Assembly (NCBI GenBank): GCA_012841005.1
Contig: DUVO01000288.1
Location: 1 to 7,345, forward strand
Direction of reading: 5' to 3'
DNA: 7,345 bases
DNA from: Bacillota bacterium
Lineage (GTDB): Bacteria > Bacillota > DTU030
A program made the position numbers and the translations under genes. Shown piece by piece: positions 1 through 6,081 of this stretch; within the stretch, counting starts at the first letter, position 1; each line of letters begins with the position of its first letter. The notes below the pieces were generated by a model, which ran no database searches, was not told the DNA's origin, and was given only the letters and a program-made list of their open reading frames with translations.

Positions 1-1471
1 GGAGAATCGTCCCCCCATTGGCCTCTTCGAATAAACCTACTTTTCCACCCCGCCGGGCTCCGGTAAAAGCCCCCCCTTCATATCCAAAAAGTTCACTTTC
101 CAGTATTGATTCGGCTATTGCAGAGCAATTGACCCTTATGAATTGGCCCTTGCGCCTTCTGCTGGCGTTATGAATGGCATGGGCAAAAAGTTCCTTTCCG
201 GTTCCGCTCTCACCGCGCAAAAGGACCGTTGCCGGGGTATCTGCTACCCGTCTGGCCTGCTCTACTGCCAGCCGCAGTTGGTAACTGTTACCGATTATAT
301 CCTCAAAAGTATATTTGGCTTCGAGGAAGCGAATTCGTCTTTTGGCCCGCTCCAATTCGTCATTTAACCGTTTGATTTCACTAATATCATGAATTACCGC
401 CACACTGCCTTTGAGTTCACGATCCACCATGATGGGAGCGACATTTACGACCACTTCTCTCCTCTTGGGGCCCACCTTCATTACTGCTCCATGAACAGGT
501 TTGCCGGTTTCCAAAACCTTCAGGTGCATACTTTCTCCTTCGGCAATATCAACGGTAGGTGGTTTCCCGAGGACATCTTTTTCAACAAGGCCTGTAAGGC
601 GGGTATAGGCAGGATTAATGAGAATCCCCTTACCCTCTTTATTGACAACCGATATGGCATCTTGGGTAGAATTAATAATGGCTTTCAGTAACTGCTGCAC
701 TTCTTTTAAGCTAGCGATTTCCGAAGTCATTTTGCCAATTTCGGTAATATCTCGAAATATTGCGGCCGCTCCCGCCACAACGCCCTTGTCATCCCAGAAG
801 GGAATATAATTGGTTATAATCACTTTCCGCCCCAAAGCCTGTTTATTATTAAACTCTGAGCGGCCGGTTTGCAGGGTTCTCAGCAGGCCGCCAGCCGGAA
901 AAACTGTACCCACCGGTTTACCCCTGGCTTCAGCGGCCTGAATTCCGAGGAACTTCTCCGCAGCCGGGTTTAGCTTTTTTATATTGCCTGAAATATCTAC
1001 TATTACAATTCCATCATGGCAGGAATTAATAATAGCTTCCTTCTCCAAAGGGGCCAGCGTAGGCATCTCCTTCTCTTCTGCCAGTTTTTGCATAATGTCT
1101 CTAAAAGCAAAGGCTCCTTCACTGTCGAGGCATAAGGGCTTATGCTTTAGTAAATTTTTAAACTTATCCCAATTCATATTATTTCCGGTGTAGAAGATTA
1201 TATCAACATCATCTGCCGGTAAAGCACGATAATCTTCTACTACCGGTATGCCAGCCTCCAGGACCACCTTATACTCAGCGTTCTTTCCCGAGGGGACTAC
1301 CACTCCTACAAATTTCATACCCTTTAACGGCAAACAACTCTGGATGAGGTTAATACCTGATTCGCCTAAATCCAGGAGCGCGATATTCAACAACCCACGG
1401 TCACCCCCCCACTTGAGGCTAGTTATTAGTTGTATTCTCTGCCCTTGGGGGGTAATCCTCCTTCCGCACAT
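1..1471 (-). CDS. Sigma-54-dependent transcriptional activator, Rossmann-like + PAS-PAS + AAA+ (3' end off window)
   Basis: The minus-strand frame is open from 1471 to the left edge (490 codons visible). It encodes an enhancer-binding activator that would use ATP hydrolysis to open sigma-54 RNA polymerase promoters. Visible parts: a Rossmann-like segment (residues about 28-130, [13 protein letters not shown] then a beta-alpha pattern), a first PAS domain (about 143-243), a second PAS domain (about 262-368), a short helical linker, then the AAA+ domain with Walker A GESGTGKE (420-427) and the sigma-54 contact loop GAFTGA (467-472). The rest of the AAA+ domain and the expected Fis-type DNA-binding end lie outside. 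The ATG at 1471 is the first in the frame after a stop and has AGGAG six bases upstream. A TTG at 1393 with GGGGGTGA seven bases upstream would start right at the Rossmann fold and is a serious alternative. Related regulators often sit beside butyrate-kinase or branched-chain 2-oxoacid clusters; that such genes lie to the left is inference. Confidence 0.93.
   Translation of the reverse strand, partial: MCGRRITPQGQRIQLITSLKWGGDRGLLNIALLDLGESGINLIQSCLPLKGMKFVGVVVPSGKNAEYKVVLEAGIPVVEDYRALPADDVDIIFYTGNNMNWDKFKNLLKHKPLCLDSEGAFAFRDIMQKLAEEKEMPTLAPLEKEAIINSCHDGIVIVDISGNIKKLNPAAEKFLGIQAAEARGKPVGTVFPAGGLLRTLQTGRSEFNNKQALGRKVIITNYIPFWDDKGVVAGAAAIFRDITEIGKMTSEIASLKEVQQLLKAIINSTQDAISVVNKEGKGILINPAYTRLTGLVEKDVLGKPPTVDIAEGESMHLKVLETGKPVHGAVMKVGPKRREVVVNVAPIMVDRELKGSVAVIHDISEIKRLNDELERAKRRIRFLEAKYTFEDIIGNSYQLRLAVEQARRVADTPATVLLRGESGTGKELFAHAIHNASRRRKGQFIRVNCSAIAESILESELFGYEGGAFTGARRGGKVGLFEEANGGTIL
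1401..1408 (-). promoter_or_regulatory. Alternative Shine-Dalgarno for internal TTG 1393 start
   Basis: GGGGGTGA on the minus strand pairs with the anti-SD sequence over eight positions, with one G-U wobble. It sits seven bases before TTG 1393. This start gives a protein beginning [10 protein letters not shown], directly at the first strand of the Rossmann-like domain. The same bases can pair with TTACCCCCC at 1455-1447, which could hide the site. Confidence 0.4.
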
Positions 1472-1477
1472 GACTTT

Positions 1478-1482
1478 CTCCT
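1478..1482 (-). promoter_or_regulatory. Shine-Dalgarno for sigma-54 activator, ATG 1471
   Basis: AGGAG on the minus strand, six bases before the ATG at 1471. It supports the longer start. The competing site is GGGGGTGA at 1408-1401 before the TTG at 1393. Confidence 0.55.
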
Positions 1483-1526
1483 GCCACCCCCTGGGTAGAA
1501 ACCTGATAATTCCCCTTTACTTCCCA

Positions 1527-2342
1527 TCATGACTCCGGCCTTCCCAGACGGTCAAGGAAGTTCAGGACAGGTATACCTTCAATGACCTTTGTAAGGGAAT
1601 GCCGCTCACAAAACACATGTAGAACTGCTAAGAATGTTATCGCCAGTAACCTTTGCCAGGGAGATAAGGACCAAAACAGGGCCAAACCGGCAACAGCCCC
1701 CAGAACATTGGCCCCGGTATCTCCCAACATTACTTGACCCTTGAGATCGAAGGGAAAATATGCCAGTACTGCTCCAATGACAGAACCGAAAAGGAAATAA
1801 GGTTCTTTGTCTCCACTGCCAATGAAGGCCATTGCCATAATGAACAAAAAAGTCTTTATGGCGCGTCCGGGGCGCAGATCCAGAAGATTCATGGTATTAA
1901 TCGACAAACTCAGCAAGATTCCACCCTGGAAAAAAGCAGAGAAGGAATCAGCCAGCAGCAGGGAAACAAAAAAAGACCCGCATATCCCTCCCAACCCCTT
2001 AAGAAGTCCCGTACTGATGCAACCTTCAGAGAAGAAAAAAGATAGGTGTCCTTTCAATCCCTTCACATTTTCCCGTCCCGCAACATCATCCAGCAGCCCC
2101 AATAGGCCAATAAGGGCAAGGAGAAAAAGAAATACCAGTCCTTCCCTTTCCCAGGTCTGCCAATAAAGGGGCAGGGTGGTAATCAAACTCAAACCAGAAA
2201 CAAAGAGAATCACAATCCCCATCCCCAGGGGTAATTGCTTTCCCTGATAATTTTCCCTTACTAATCCTCCCCGGAGTAACATGTCGAAAAAGGCCGGGAT
2301 CAACAGATAGGCAAGGAGATAGGAATAGAGATAGAGCCACAT
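1527..2342 (-). CDS. MraY/WecA-like (GT4 family) polyprenyl-phosphate glycosyl-1-phosphate transferase, divergent
   Basis: This 271-residue integral membrane protein has about nine hydrophobic segments. It resembles the family that moves a sugar-1-phosphate from a UDP-sugar onto undecaprenyl phosphate at the inner membrane face. Family landmarks in order: KQLPLGMG (35-42, matching the substrate loop after the first helix), LLDDVAG (83-89, the DDxx(D/N) metal site), NTMNLLD (149-155), GDTGAN (207-212, the GDxGS-type loop) and a C-terminal HVFCERH / DRLGRP region. The usual NxxDGxDGLA block reads NLLDLRPGRA here, so part of the active-site consensus is changed. The substrate therefore cannot be named and loss of catalysis is possible. 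The ATG lies 19 bases after the GT2 stop. GGGAGGT at 2361-2355 is 12 bases from it, rather far, so translation may be coupled to the upstream gene. It is the fourth gene of the steA cassette. The symbol mraY should not be used, since the true mraY belongs to the cell-wall cluster. Confidence 0.82.
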   Translation of the reverse strand: MWLYLYSYLLAYLLIPAFFDMLLRGGLVRENYQGKQLPLGMGIVILFVSGLSLITTLPLYWQTWEREGLVFLFLLALIGLLGLLDDVAGRENVKGLKGHLSFFFSEGCISTGLLKGLGGICGSFFVSLLLADSFSAFFQGGILLSLSINTMNLLDLRPGRAIKTFLFIMAMAFIGSGDKEPYFLFGSVIGAVLAYFPFDLKGQVMLGDTGANVLGAVAGLALFWSLSPWQRLLAITFLAVLHVFCERHSLTKVIEGIPVLNFLDRLGRPES

Positions 2343-2361
2343 ACTCTTGAGCTGACCTCCC

Positions 2362-3036
2362 TCACCTTTCCCAGAACAGACGAACTAAGGCTTGGAGAAC
2401 ATGCCAGAATTGTATGGCCCGGTGCCGGATTCCCTGCAGATTCCAGCCTGTCACCTCATGGGACATTTTTACCGGTATTTCTTGGATCCGCAATCCCCGG
2501 CGGGCAGCCCGAACATTAAAGCCTACTTCTACCCCAAAACCGGGAAGCAGGGGCTGCAGGAAATGCAAGGCTTTTTTCGTAAACCCCCGCTGCCCGGAAA
2601 GGGGGGCTTGCATTTTTACACCCGTAAGAAACCAGGTCCCATAGCGGGCCAGGGCCATGGCTAAACCAAATCCGGCCTTTACCCTTGGGGAAGGAAAGGA
2701 AGCTACCGTCATGTCTACCATTCCCGACAGGAGGGGTTGTACCAATAACCTCCCCTGGGCTGCGCTTCCGCCCAGGTCAGCATCCAAGAGGAGAATAATA
2801 TCCTGCCGGGCCTCGGCTATTCCTCGGGCCAGGGCTCTTCCCTTGCCCCGATTGCAAACCAGGTCTATGACATTGGCTCCTGCTGCCCTGGCCTTCTCCC
2901 CTGTACCATCGATAGAACCATCGTCGACAACAATTACCTCCTTCACTCCCGGTATGGTCCAGGCCGCTTTAACGGTAGCGGCTATTTTCCGGCTTTCATT
3001 GTAGGCAGGTATAATCACACTGATCCCCTGTTTCAA
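2362..3036 (-). CDS. Family 2 glycosyltransferase (DPM/GpgS-like)
   Basis: This 224-residue GT-A glycosyltransferase uses a nucleotide sugar. From the TTG at 3036 it shows SVIIPAYNES (6-15), VIVVDDGS (34-41, nucleotide binding), NRGKGRAL (62-69) and LLLDADL (82-88, with DAD as the metal-binding DXD). No membrane helix is evident, so it is probably cytosolic or peripheral. I prefer the TTG at 3036: it gives MKQGISVIIPAYNE, has GGTGGAGG four bases upstream, and overlaps the steB stop as TTGA, a typical translational-coupling arrangement. A TTG at 3063 would add nine Gly-rich residues that look like out-of-frame steB sequence. The motifs fit dolichyl/polyprenyl-phosphate sugar synthases and glucosyl-3-phosphoglycerate synthase, and the exact donor and acceptor cannot be read from sequence. 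The next gene, a polyprenyl-phosphate transferase, makes a lipid-linked product plausible. Confidence 0.9.
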   Translation of the reverse strand: MKQGISVIIPAYNESRKIAATVKAAWTIPGVKEVIVVDDGSIDGTGEKARAAGANVIDLVCNRGKGRALARGIAEARQDIILLLDADLGGSAAQGRLLVQPLLSGMVDMTVASFPSPRVKAGFGLAMALARYGTWFLTGVKMQAPLSGQRGFTKKALHFLQPLLPGFGVEVGFNVRAARRGLRIQEIPVKMSHEVTGWNLQGIRHRAIQFWHVLQALVRLFWER

Positions 3037-3923
3037 CTTGCCTCCACCTGCTCCCGGAGCCAATCGAGGGGCAAAAGCAGATTGGTTTCCTTTCCTGGAC
3101 CAAAATGTCCTTCCAGTTCACTACTTAAGAGGTAAAAAAGACTGAGCCGTCCCGCCGCCGTATCAATATGGCCAATGGTGGAAACACCATCCCGTCTATA
3201 ATGCTCAAGTTTGGAGCCCGAACCGGTCCTTGCCCCCACAATAACCCGCACCCCTTCTTCCAGCCAGGTTTCAATAAGAAGGCGTTCCAGCTCTTCAATC
3301 CTGTTCGCTTCCTCTCCTCCTTCCCCTCCTATAAGCAAAGCGGCCTCAATACCTGCAGCCGGTGTACCGGAAATGGCGAGAAAACCCTTGGCTGCCAGGT
3401 TACTGAGGAGCTCTGGGGCCCTGGTGCCGGTAAGAGCCCCTGCCAGGTAAGCAACCAGTTCTCGCCATTCCCGCTCGGAAATACCATGATTGTTTCCCCC
3501 TTTGACCAGTTTTAGTAAGTCCTCATTCTCCGGTGCAAAGGTATGGGCTATTGTACATATTGCACTGACATCAAAACCCCATTGCCGGAAAAAAGAAGTT
3601 AGGTCCGGCTCCAACTCCCTGCCACCAGTATTAACGATAATAAGCCGTGCCCCGAAATCTGTATTTTCCCTAAATAGGGAAAGAATCAGTTCCTCAAGAC
3701 TCCGGTTTGTTTCCTCCCACACCTGGAAAACATGGAACTGTTCCTGGAGGGAACGGTTCTCTTCCTGGAGTTTGTAATAATTCTGCCTTAACTGTTCTAT
3801 AACTTCCTGTTGCTGCACTATTACCAGATCATTCCCGAGCAAGGCATTACCAATAAATATACCCAGGGTTAAGGATAAGAAAACAGCCATGATTGTTATT
3901 ATATAATATCTTTGCTCAAACAA
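3033..3923 (-). CDS. steB: SteB/MctB-like membrane-anchored coiled-coil protein (often labelled copper transporter)
   Basis: The protein has 296 residues: a short N-terminus, one membrane segment (about 7-29, YYIITIMAVFLSLTLGIFIG), a coiled coil (about 33-85, rich in Q, E, L and R) and a mixed alpha/beta domain (about 90-290) outside the membrane. This is the layout of the MctB/SteB family. The mycobacterial member was described in copper homeostasis, and the corynebacterial SteB forms a membrane complex with SteA in cell separation. I see no Cys- or Met-rich copper site (one Cys only), so the SteB reading is better supported here. The start is TTG: the first ATG lies inside the membrane segment, and GGAGGAAGG (3937-3929) precedes the TTG. 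It begins 17 bases after the steA stop and overlaps the GT2 start by four bases. The symbol rests on family and adjacency to steA. Confidence 0.85.
   Translation of the reverse strand: MFEQRYYIITIMAVFLSLTLGIFIGNALLGNDLVIVQQQEVIEQLRQNYYKLQEENRSLQEQFHVFQVWEETNRSLEELILSLFRENTDFGARLIIVNTGGRELEPDLTSFFRQWGFDVSAICTIAHTFAPENEDLLKLVKGGNNHGISEREWRELVAYLAGALTGTRAPELLSNLAAKGFLAISGTPAAGIEAALLIGGEGGEEANRIEELERLLIETWLEEGVRVIVGARTGSGSKLEHYRRDGVSTIGHIDTAAGRLSLFYLLSSELEGHFGPGKETNLLLPLDWLREQVEAS
3041..3048 (-). promoter_or_regulatory. Shine-Dalgarno for GT2 TTG start, inside the steB 3' end
   Basis: GGTGGAGG ends four bases before TTG 3036, which overlaps the steB TGA as TTGA. It supports the short start and coupled translation. 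Confidence 0.6.
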
Positions 3924-3928
3924 TCTTT

Positions 3929-3937
3929 CCTTCCTCC
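3929..3937 (-). promoter_or_regulatory. Shine-Dalgarno for steB TTG start
   Basis: GGAGGAAGG on the minus strand ends five bases before TTG 3923. It supports the start that leaves the full membrane anchor intact. Confidence 0.65.
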
Positions 3938-3940
3938 ATT

Positions 3941-5062
3941 TTACCGTCCAACCAGCAAACGGATTTTAAATAAAATGAGTTGTAAGAAATACTGGATCCG
4001 GGTAGAGACCAGTACTGTTACCAGAAAGGGAAAAAGGGCGGCCAGGAATACACCTCCCAGGTAAGCAAACTTTATTTGGCCCCGGTACAGTTGGTTAACC
4101 CCCTTGGCATCGACAAGGATAGGACCAACCTTTAATCTTACCAAAAGGGTGCTGGCCATACCCTGTCTTCCCTTTTCCAGAAAGTCTATCAGGTTTGAAT
4201 GGAGACCTACGGCCACAATAAGCTCCGCCCCATGCTCATAGGCCAGCAATAGGGCAGCATCCTCACTGGTTCCGGGTGCCGGAAAAACGATGGCCGGAAG
4301 ATTCAGTTTCTTGATCCTGGCCAACCCCGGGGCAAACCCATTTTTATAAGCATGGACGACAAGTACGGCACCACAGTATAAAACCTGGTCGGAGACACTA
4401 TCCATATCGCCAATGATCAAATGGGGTGTATATCCCAATTCCAATAAAGCGTCCCCACCTCCATCGACCCCGATCAATACAGGTCTCTTCTCCACGATAT
4501 AGGACCTGATTGTGGCCAAATCCTCCCGGTAATTATGACCCCGGGCAACTACCAGGACATGTTTACCTTTAATTTGCACCGGCAGTTCCGGTACCTGTAT
4601 TCTTCCTAAAACAGCTTCTTTTTCCCGGGCGGCATAGACAAGGGTGTTGTTTACAAACTGGTCTAATTCGCGAACCAGATTGACCCGGCCTTGCTCCATC
4701 CGAAGGCGTACCGTTCTGTAATCCAGGACCTCACCTATGGCAATTAATTTGTTATCCCGAAAAATACAGTGTCCCCTGATGGAGATCCTTTCTCCTTCTA
4801 CCAGTTGGTTAAATATATCTTCGCCCACATTGTCGATAATGGGAATGCGGGCTTGCAATATTCTTTCCGGTCCCCGGTTTGGATATCTGCCGCTTATAGA
4901 GGAATAAGCATTTATGATAGCCTTTACCCGGGTTTTGAGGAGGCTTTTGGCAGCCAATTCATCCAGGTCACGGTGGGCAATAACGGCAATTTCATCGGGA
5001 CGAAGGCGCCGTACGAGTCTTTTCGTTATCCGATCCAGTCGAACGATACCTTCTACGGGCAA
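3941..5062 (-). CDS. steA: SteA-like septal protein with thiamin-pyrophosphokinase-like domain and C-terminal membrane segment
   Basis: The protein has 373 residues. An N-terminal SteA domain (about 1-160, with AYSSISGRYPNRGP at 52-65) is followed by a domain like the catalytic half of thiamin pyrophosphokinase (about 165-310, with GVDGGGDAL at 198-206 and IGDMDS at 217-222). A hydrophobic membrane segment (about 333-352) and a basic tail end the protein. The family is known from Actinobacteria (Rv1697; SteA of Corynebacterium, a partner of SteB at the division site) and is common in Firmicutes beside spo0A. True pyrophosphokinase activity is not implied, and it may only bind a nucleotide or ligand. 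The start is TTG: the first Met codon is at residue 122, and the TTG has a very strong purine-rich ribosome site. It opens the cassette after the spo0A terminator and a 214-bp leader. Confidence 0.88.
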   Translation of the reverse strand: MPVEGIVRLDRITKRLVRRLRPDEIAVIAHRDLDELAAKSLLKTRVKAIINAYSSISGRYPNRGPERILQARIPIIDNVGEDIFNQLVEGERISIRGHCIFRDNKLIAIGEVLDYRTVRLRMEQGRVNLVRELDQFVNNTLVYAAREKEAVLGRIQVPELPVQIKGKHVLVVARGHNYREDLATIRSYIVEKRPVLIGVDGGGDALLELGYTPHLIIGDMDSVSDQVLYCGAVLVVHAYKNGFAPGLARIKKLNLPAIVFPAPGTSEDAALLLAYEHGAELIVAVGLHSNLIDFLEKGRQGMASTLLVRLKVGPILVDAKGVNQLYRGQIKFAYLGGVFLAALFPFLVTVLVSTRIQYFLQLILFKIRLLVGR

Positions 5063-5063
5063 G

Positions 5064-5079
5064 CCTCCACCTCCCTCCT
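5064..5079 (-). promoter_or_regulatory. Strong repeated Shine-Dalgarno deciding the steA TTG start
   Basis: The minus strand reads AGGAGGGAGGTGGAGG, three overlapping GGAGG-type sites ending one base before the TTG at 5062. GGGAGGTG at 5075-5068 has the best spacing (five bases). This fixes TTG as the start, since no ATG exists in the first third of the gene. Confidence 0.75.
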
Positions 5080-5084
5080 GGAAA

Positions 5085-5111
5085 TTAGAGTTAGAAGTTA
5101 GAAATTAAATT
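5085..5111 (-). repeat. Degenerate heptamer array (plus-strand TTAGAAR, four units)
   Basis: On the plus strand TTA recurs at 5085, 5091, 5098 and 5105 in the units TTAGAG, TTAGAAG, TTAGAAA and TTAAA, so the period is six to seven bases. It lies just upstream of the steA ribosome site. Confidence 0.5.
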
Positions 5112-5214
5112 TTCACAGTACTGTTCCGGTCGGCTTCCAACCACTATTGTCCCGAATAATCCAATCTTTACTCCCTCCGCAGGAACACAGATTTCCTTTT
5201 TGAGGTTTATAACT

Positions 5215-5244
5215 TCTATACATCTAGTATGAACCAGAAGACAA
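5215..5244 (-). promoter_or_regulatory. Candidate sigma-A promoter for the steA cassette
   Basis: TTGTCT (5244-5239) and TATAGA (5220-5215) are separated by 18 bases, each matching the consensus at four of six positions. It is the best pair I found between the spo0A terminator and steA. The position suits a cassette transcribed separately from spo0A, but the match is weak. Confidence 0.3.
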
Positions 5245-5276
5245 GAAAAATGTAGGCAAAGGAAGATGAAAAAGCA

Positions 5277-5305
5277 AAAGAAAAAAACGGGGTTAAGCCC
5301 CCGTT
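5277..5305 (-). terminator. Intrinsic terminator after spo0A
   Basis: On the minus strand AACGGGG pairs with CCCCGTT across a six-base loop (GCTTAA), followed by a T-rich run. It begins a few bases after the spo0A stop. It separates spo0A from the steA cassette, although some read-through is possible. Confidence 0.9.
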
Positions 5306-5310
5306 GTTGT

Positions 5311-6081
5311 TCATCCCACTTTACTTTCCATACGCAGTTTGTCGGCGATCATGGCAATAAATTCCGAATTGGTCGGTTTCCCTCGCTCCAAATCGATAGT
5401 ATATCCGAAGAGATTGGTAATAGTCTCAACATTGCCTCTACTCCAGGCAACTTCAATGGCATGCCGGATCGCACGCTCTACCCTGCTGGCAGTGGTATTG
5501 TATTTCTCCGCAATCAGTGGGTATAATTCTTTAGTTACGGCTCCAAGAAGTTCAATCTCATTTATTACCATTAAAATAGCTTCCCGCAGATAAAGATAAC
5601 CCTTAATGTGGGCCGGTACTCCCAACTGGTGGATGATATTAGTCACTTCCATATCAAGGCTCCGGACCCGCTGGGGAGCAACCGCCTTTGTAACCTGTTC
5701 ATTGGCGGCCAGTTGCCGGATCCTACTTGCCAGGACATCAAGACTAAAGGGTTTTAAAATATAATAATCGGCGCCCAGGGTAACGACCCGCTGGGTTATG
5801 TTTTCCTGGCCAAAGGCAGTTAACATGATAATTTTGGGCCGTTGTGGCATATTCATAGTTGCCAGTTTTTCCAGTACTCCAATTCCGTCGAGATGTGGCA
5901 TAATAATATCTAAAATCAGTACATCGGGTACCGTTTCGCCAAGGAGTTCAATTATTCTTTCTCCATTGTAGGCAACCCCATCAACCTTTAAATCAGGCTG
6001 CCCATCAATGTATTCACAGACCAAATCACAGAACTCCTTGTTGTCATCGGCTATCATTACCGAAATTTGTTTTTGCTGCAA
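5311..6081 (-). CDS. spo0A: Spo0A, master response regulator of sporulation
   Basis: The 256-residue protein has an N-terminal receiver domain (about 5-125) and the Spo0A-specific DNA-binding domain (about 145-254). Receiver residues are intact: acidic pair D12/D13, phospho-acceptor D58 (LILDIIMP), T88 (MLTAF) and K110 (ILKPF). The C-terminal half carries the typical [17 protein letters not shown], the helix-turn-helix region [18 protein letters not shown] and the ending [14 protein letters not shown]. Phosphorylated Spo0A binds 0A boxes and starts sporulation. The start is TTG with AGAGGTGA six bases upstream; the next Met codon (residue 9) is inside the first beta strand, too late. A sigma-H promoter lies just upstream and an intrinsic terminator just downstream, so it looks like a single-gene unit. 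Its first 38 bases overlap the spoIVB frame in another frame. No defect seen. Confidence 0.98.
   Translation of the reverse strand: MQQKQISVMIADDNKEFCDLVCEYIDGQPDLKVDGVAYNGERIIELLGETVPDVLILDIIMPHLDGIGVLEKLATMNMPQRPKIIMLTAFGQENITQRVVTLGADYYILKPFSLDVLASRIRQLAANEQVTKAVAPQRVRSLDMEVTNIIHQLGVPAHIKGYLYLREAILMVINEIELLGAVTKELYPLIAEKYNTTASRVERAIRHAIEVAWSRGNVETITNLFGYTIDLERGKPTNSEFIAMIADKLRMESKVG

Larger units (their letters stand above)
5063..5276 (-). other. Leader region of the steA cassette
   Basis: These 214 bases lie between the spo0A terminator and steA. They hold a weak sigma-A-like promoter candidate (5244-5215), a ten-base perfect palindrome ACAGTACTGT (5115-5124), a degenerate TTAGAAR heptamer array (5085-5111) and the steA ribosome site. 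A 36-codon frame (5223-5113) is present but has no ribosome site. No riboswitch or tRNA fold was recognised by eye. Confidence 0.6.

Noticed and set aside
1472..1526. A promoter or terminator between the MraY-like gene and the sigma-54 activator
   Set aside because: No -35/-10 pair or sigma-54 -24/-12 element was seen in the 55 bases. A small CTACCC/GGGTGG stem lacks a T tract, so co-transcription is the simplest view.
143..1532. Several plus-strand frames of 60-100 codons across the left part
   Set aside because: They are antisense to the continuous minus-strand frame of the sigma-54 activator, which carries clear PAS and AAA+ motifs. None has a recognisable domain or a ribosome site.
2086..2340. 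An 84-codon minus-strand frame inside the MraY-like gene
   Set aside because: It lies entirely within the MraY-like gene in another frame, and only the latter shows family motifs.
1734..3777. Plus-strand frames of 76-119 codons opposite the glycosyltransferase, steB and MraY-like genes
   Set aside because: They are shadows of the minus-strand genes, with low-complexity Pro/Ser/Arg-rich translations and no family motifs.
3033..3923. Annotation of the steB-like gene as a copper transporter
   Set aside because: It has a single membrane segment, one cysteine and no Met- or His-rich metal site. Adjacency to steA and the coiled coil favour the SteB role.
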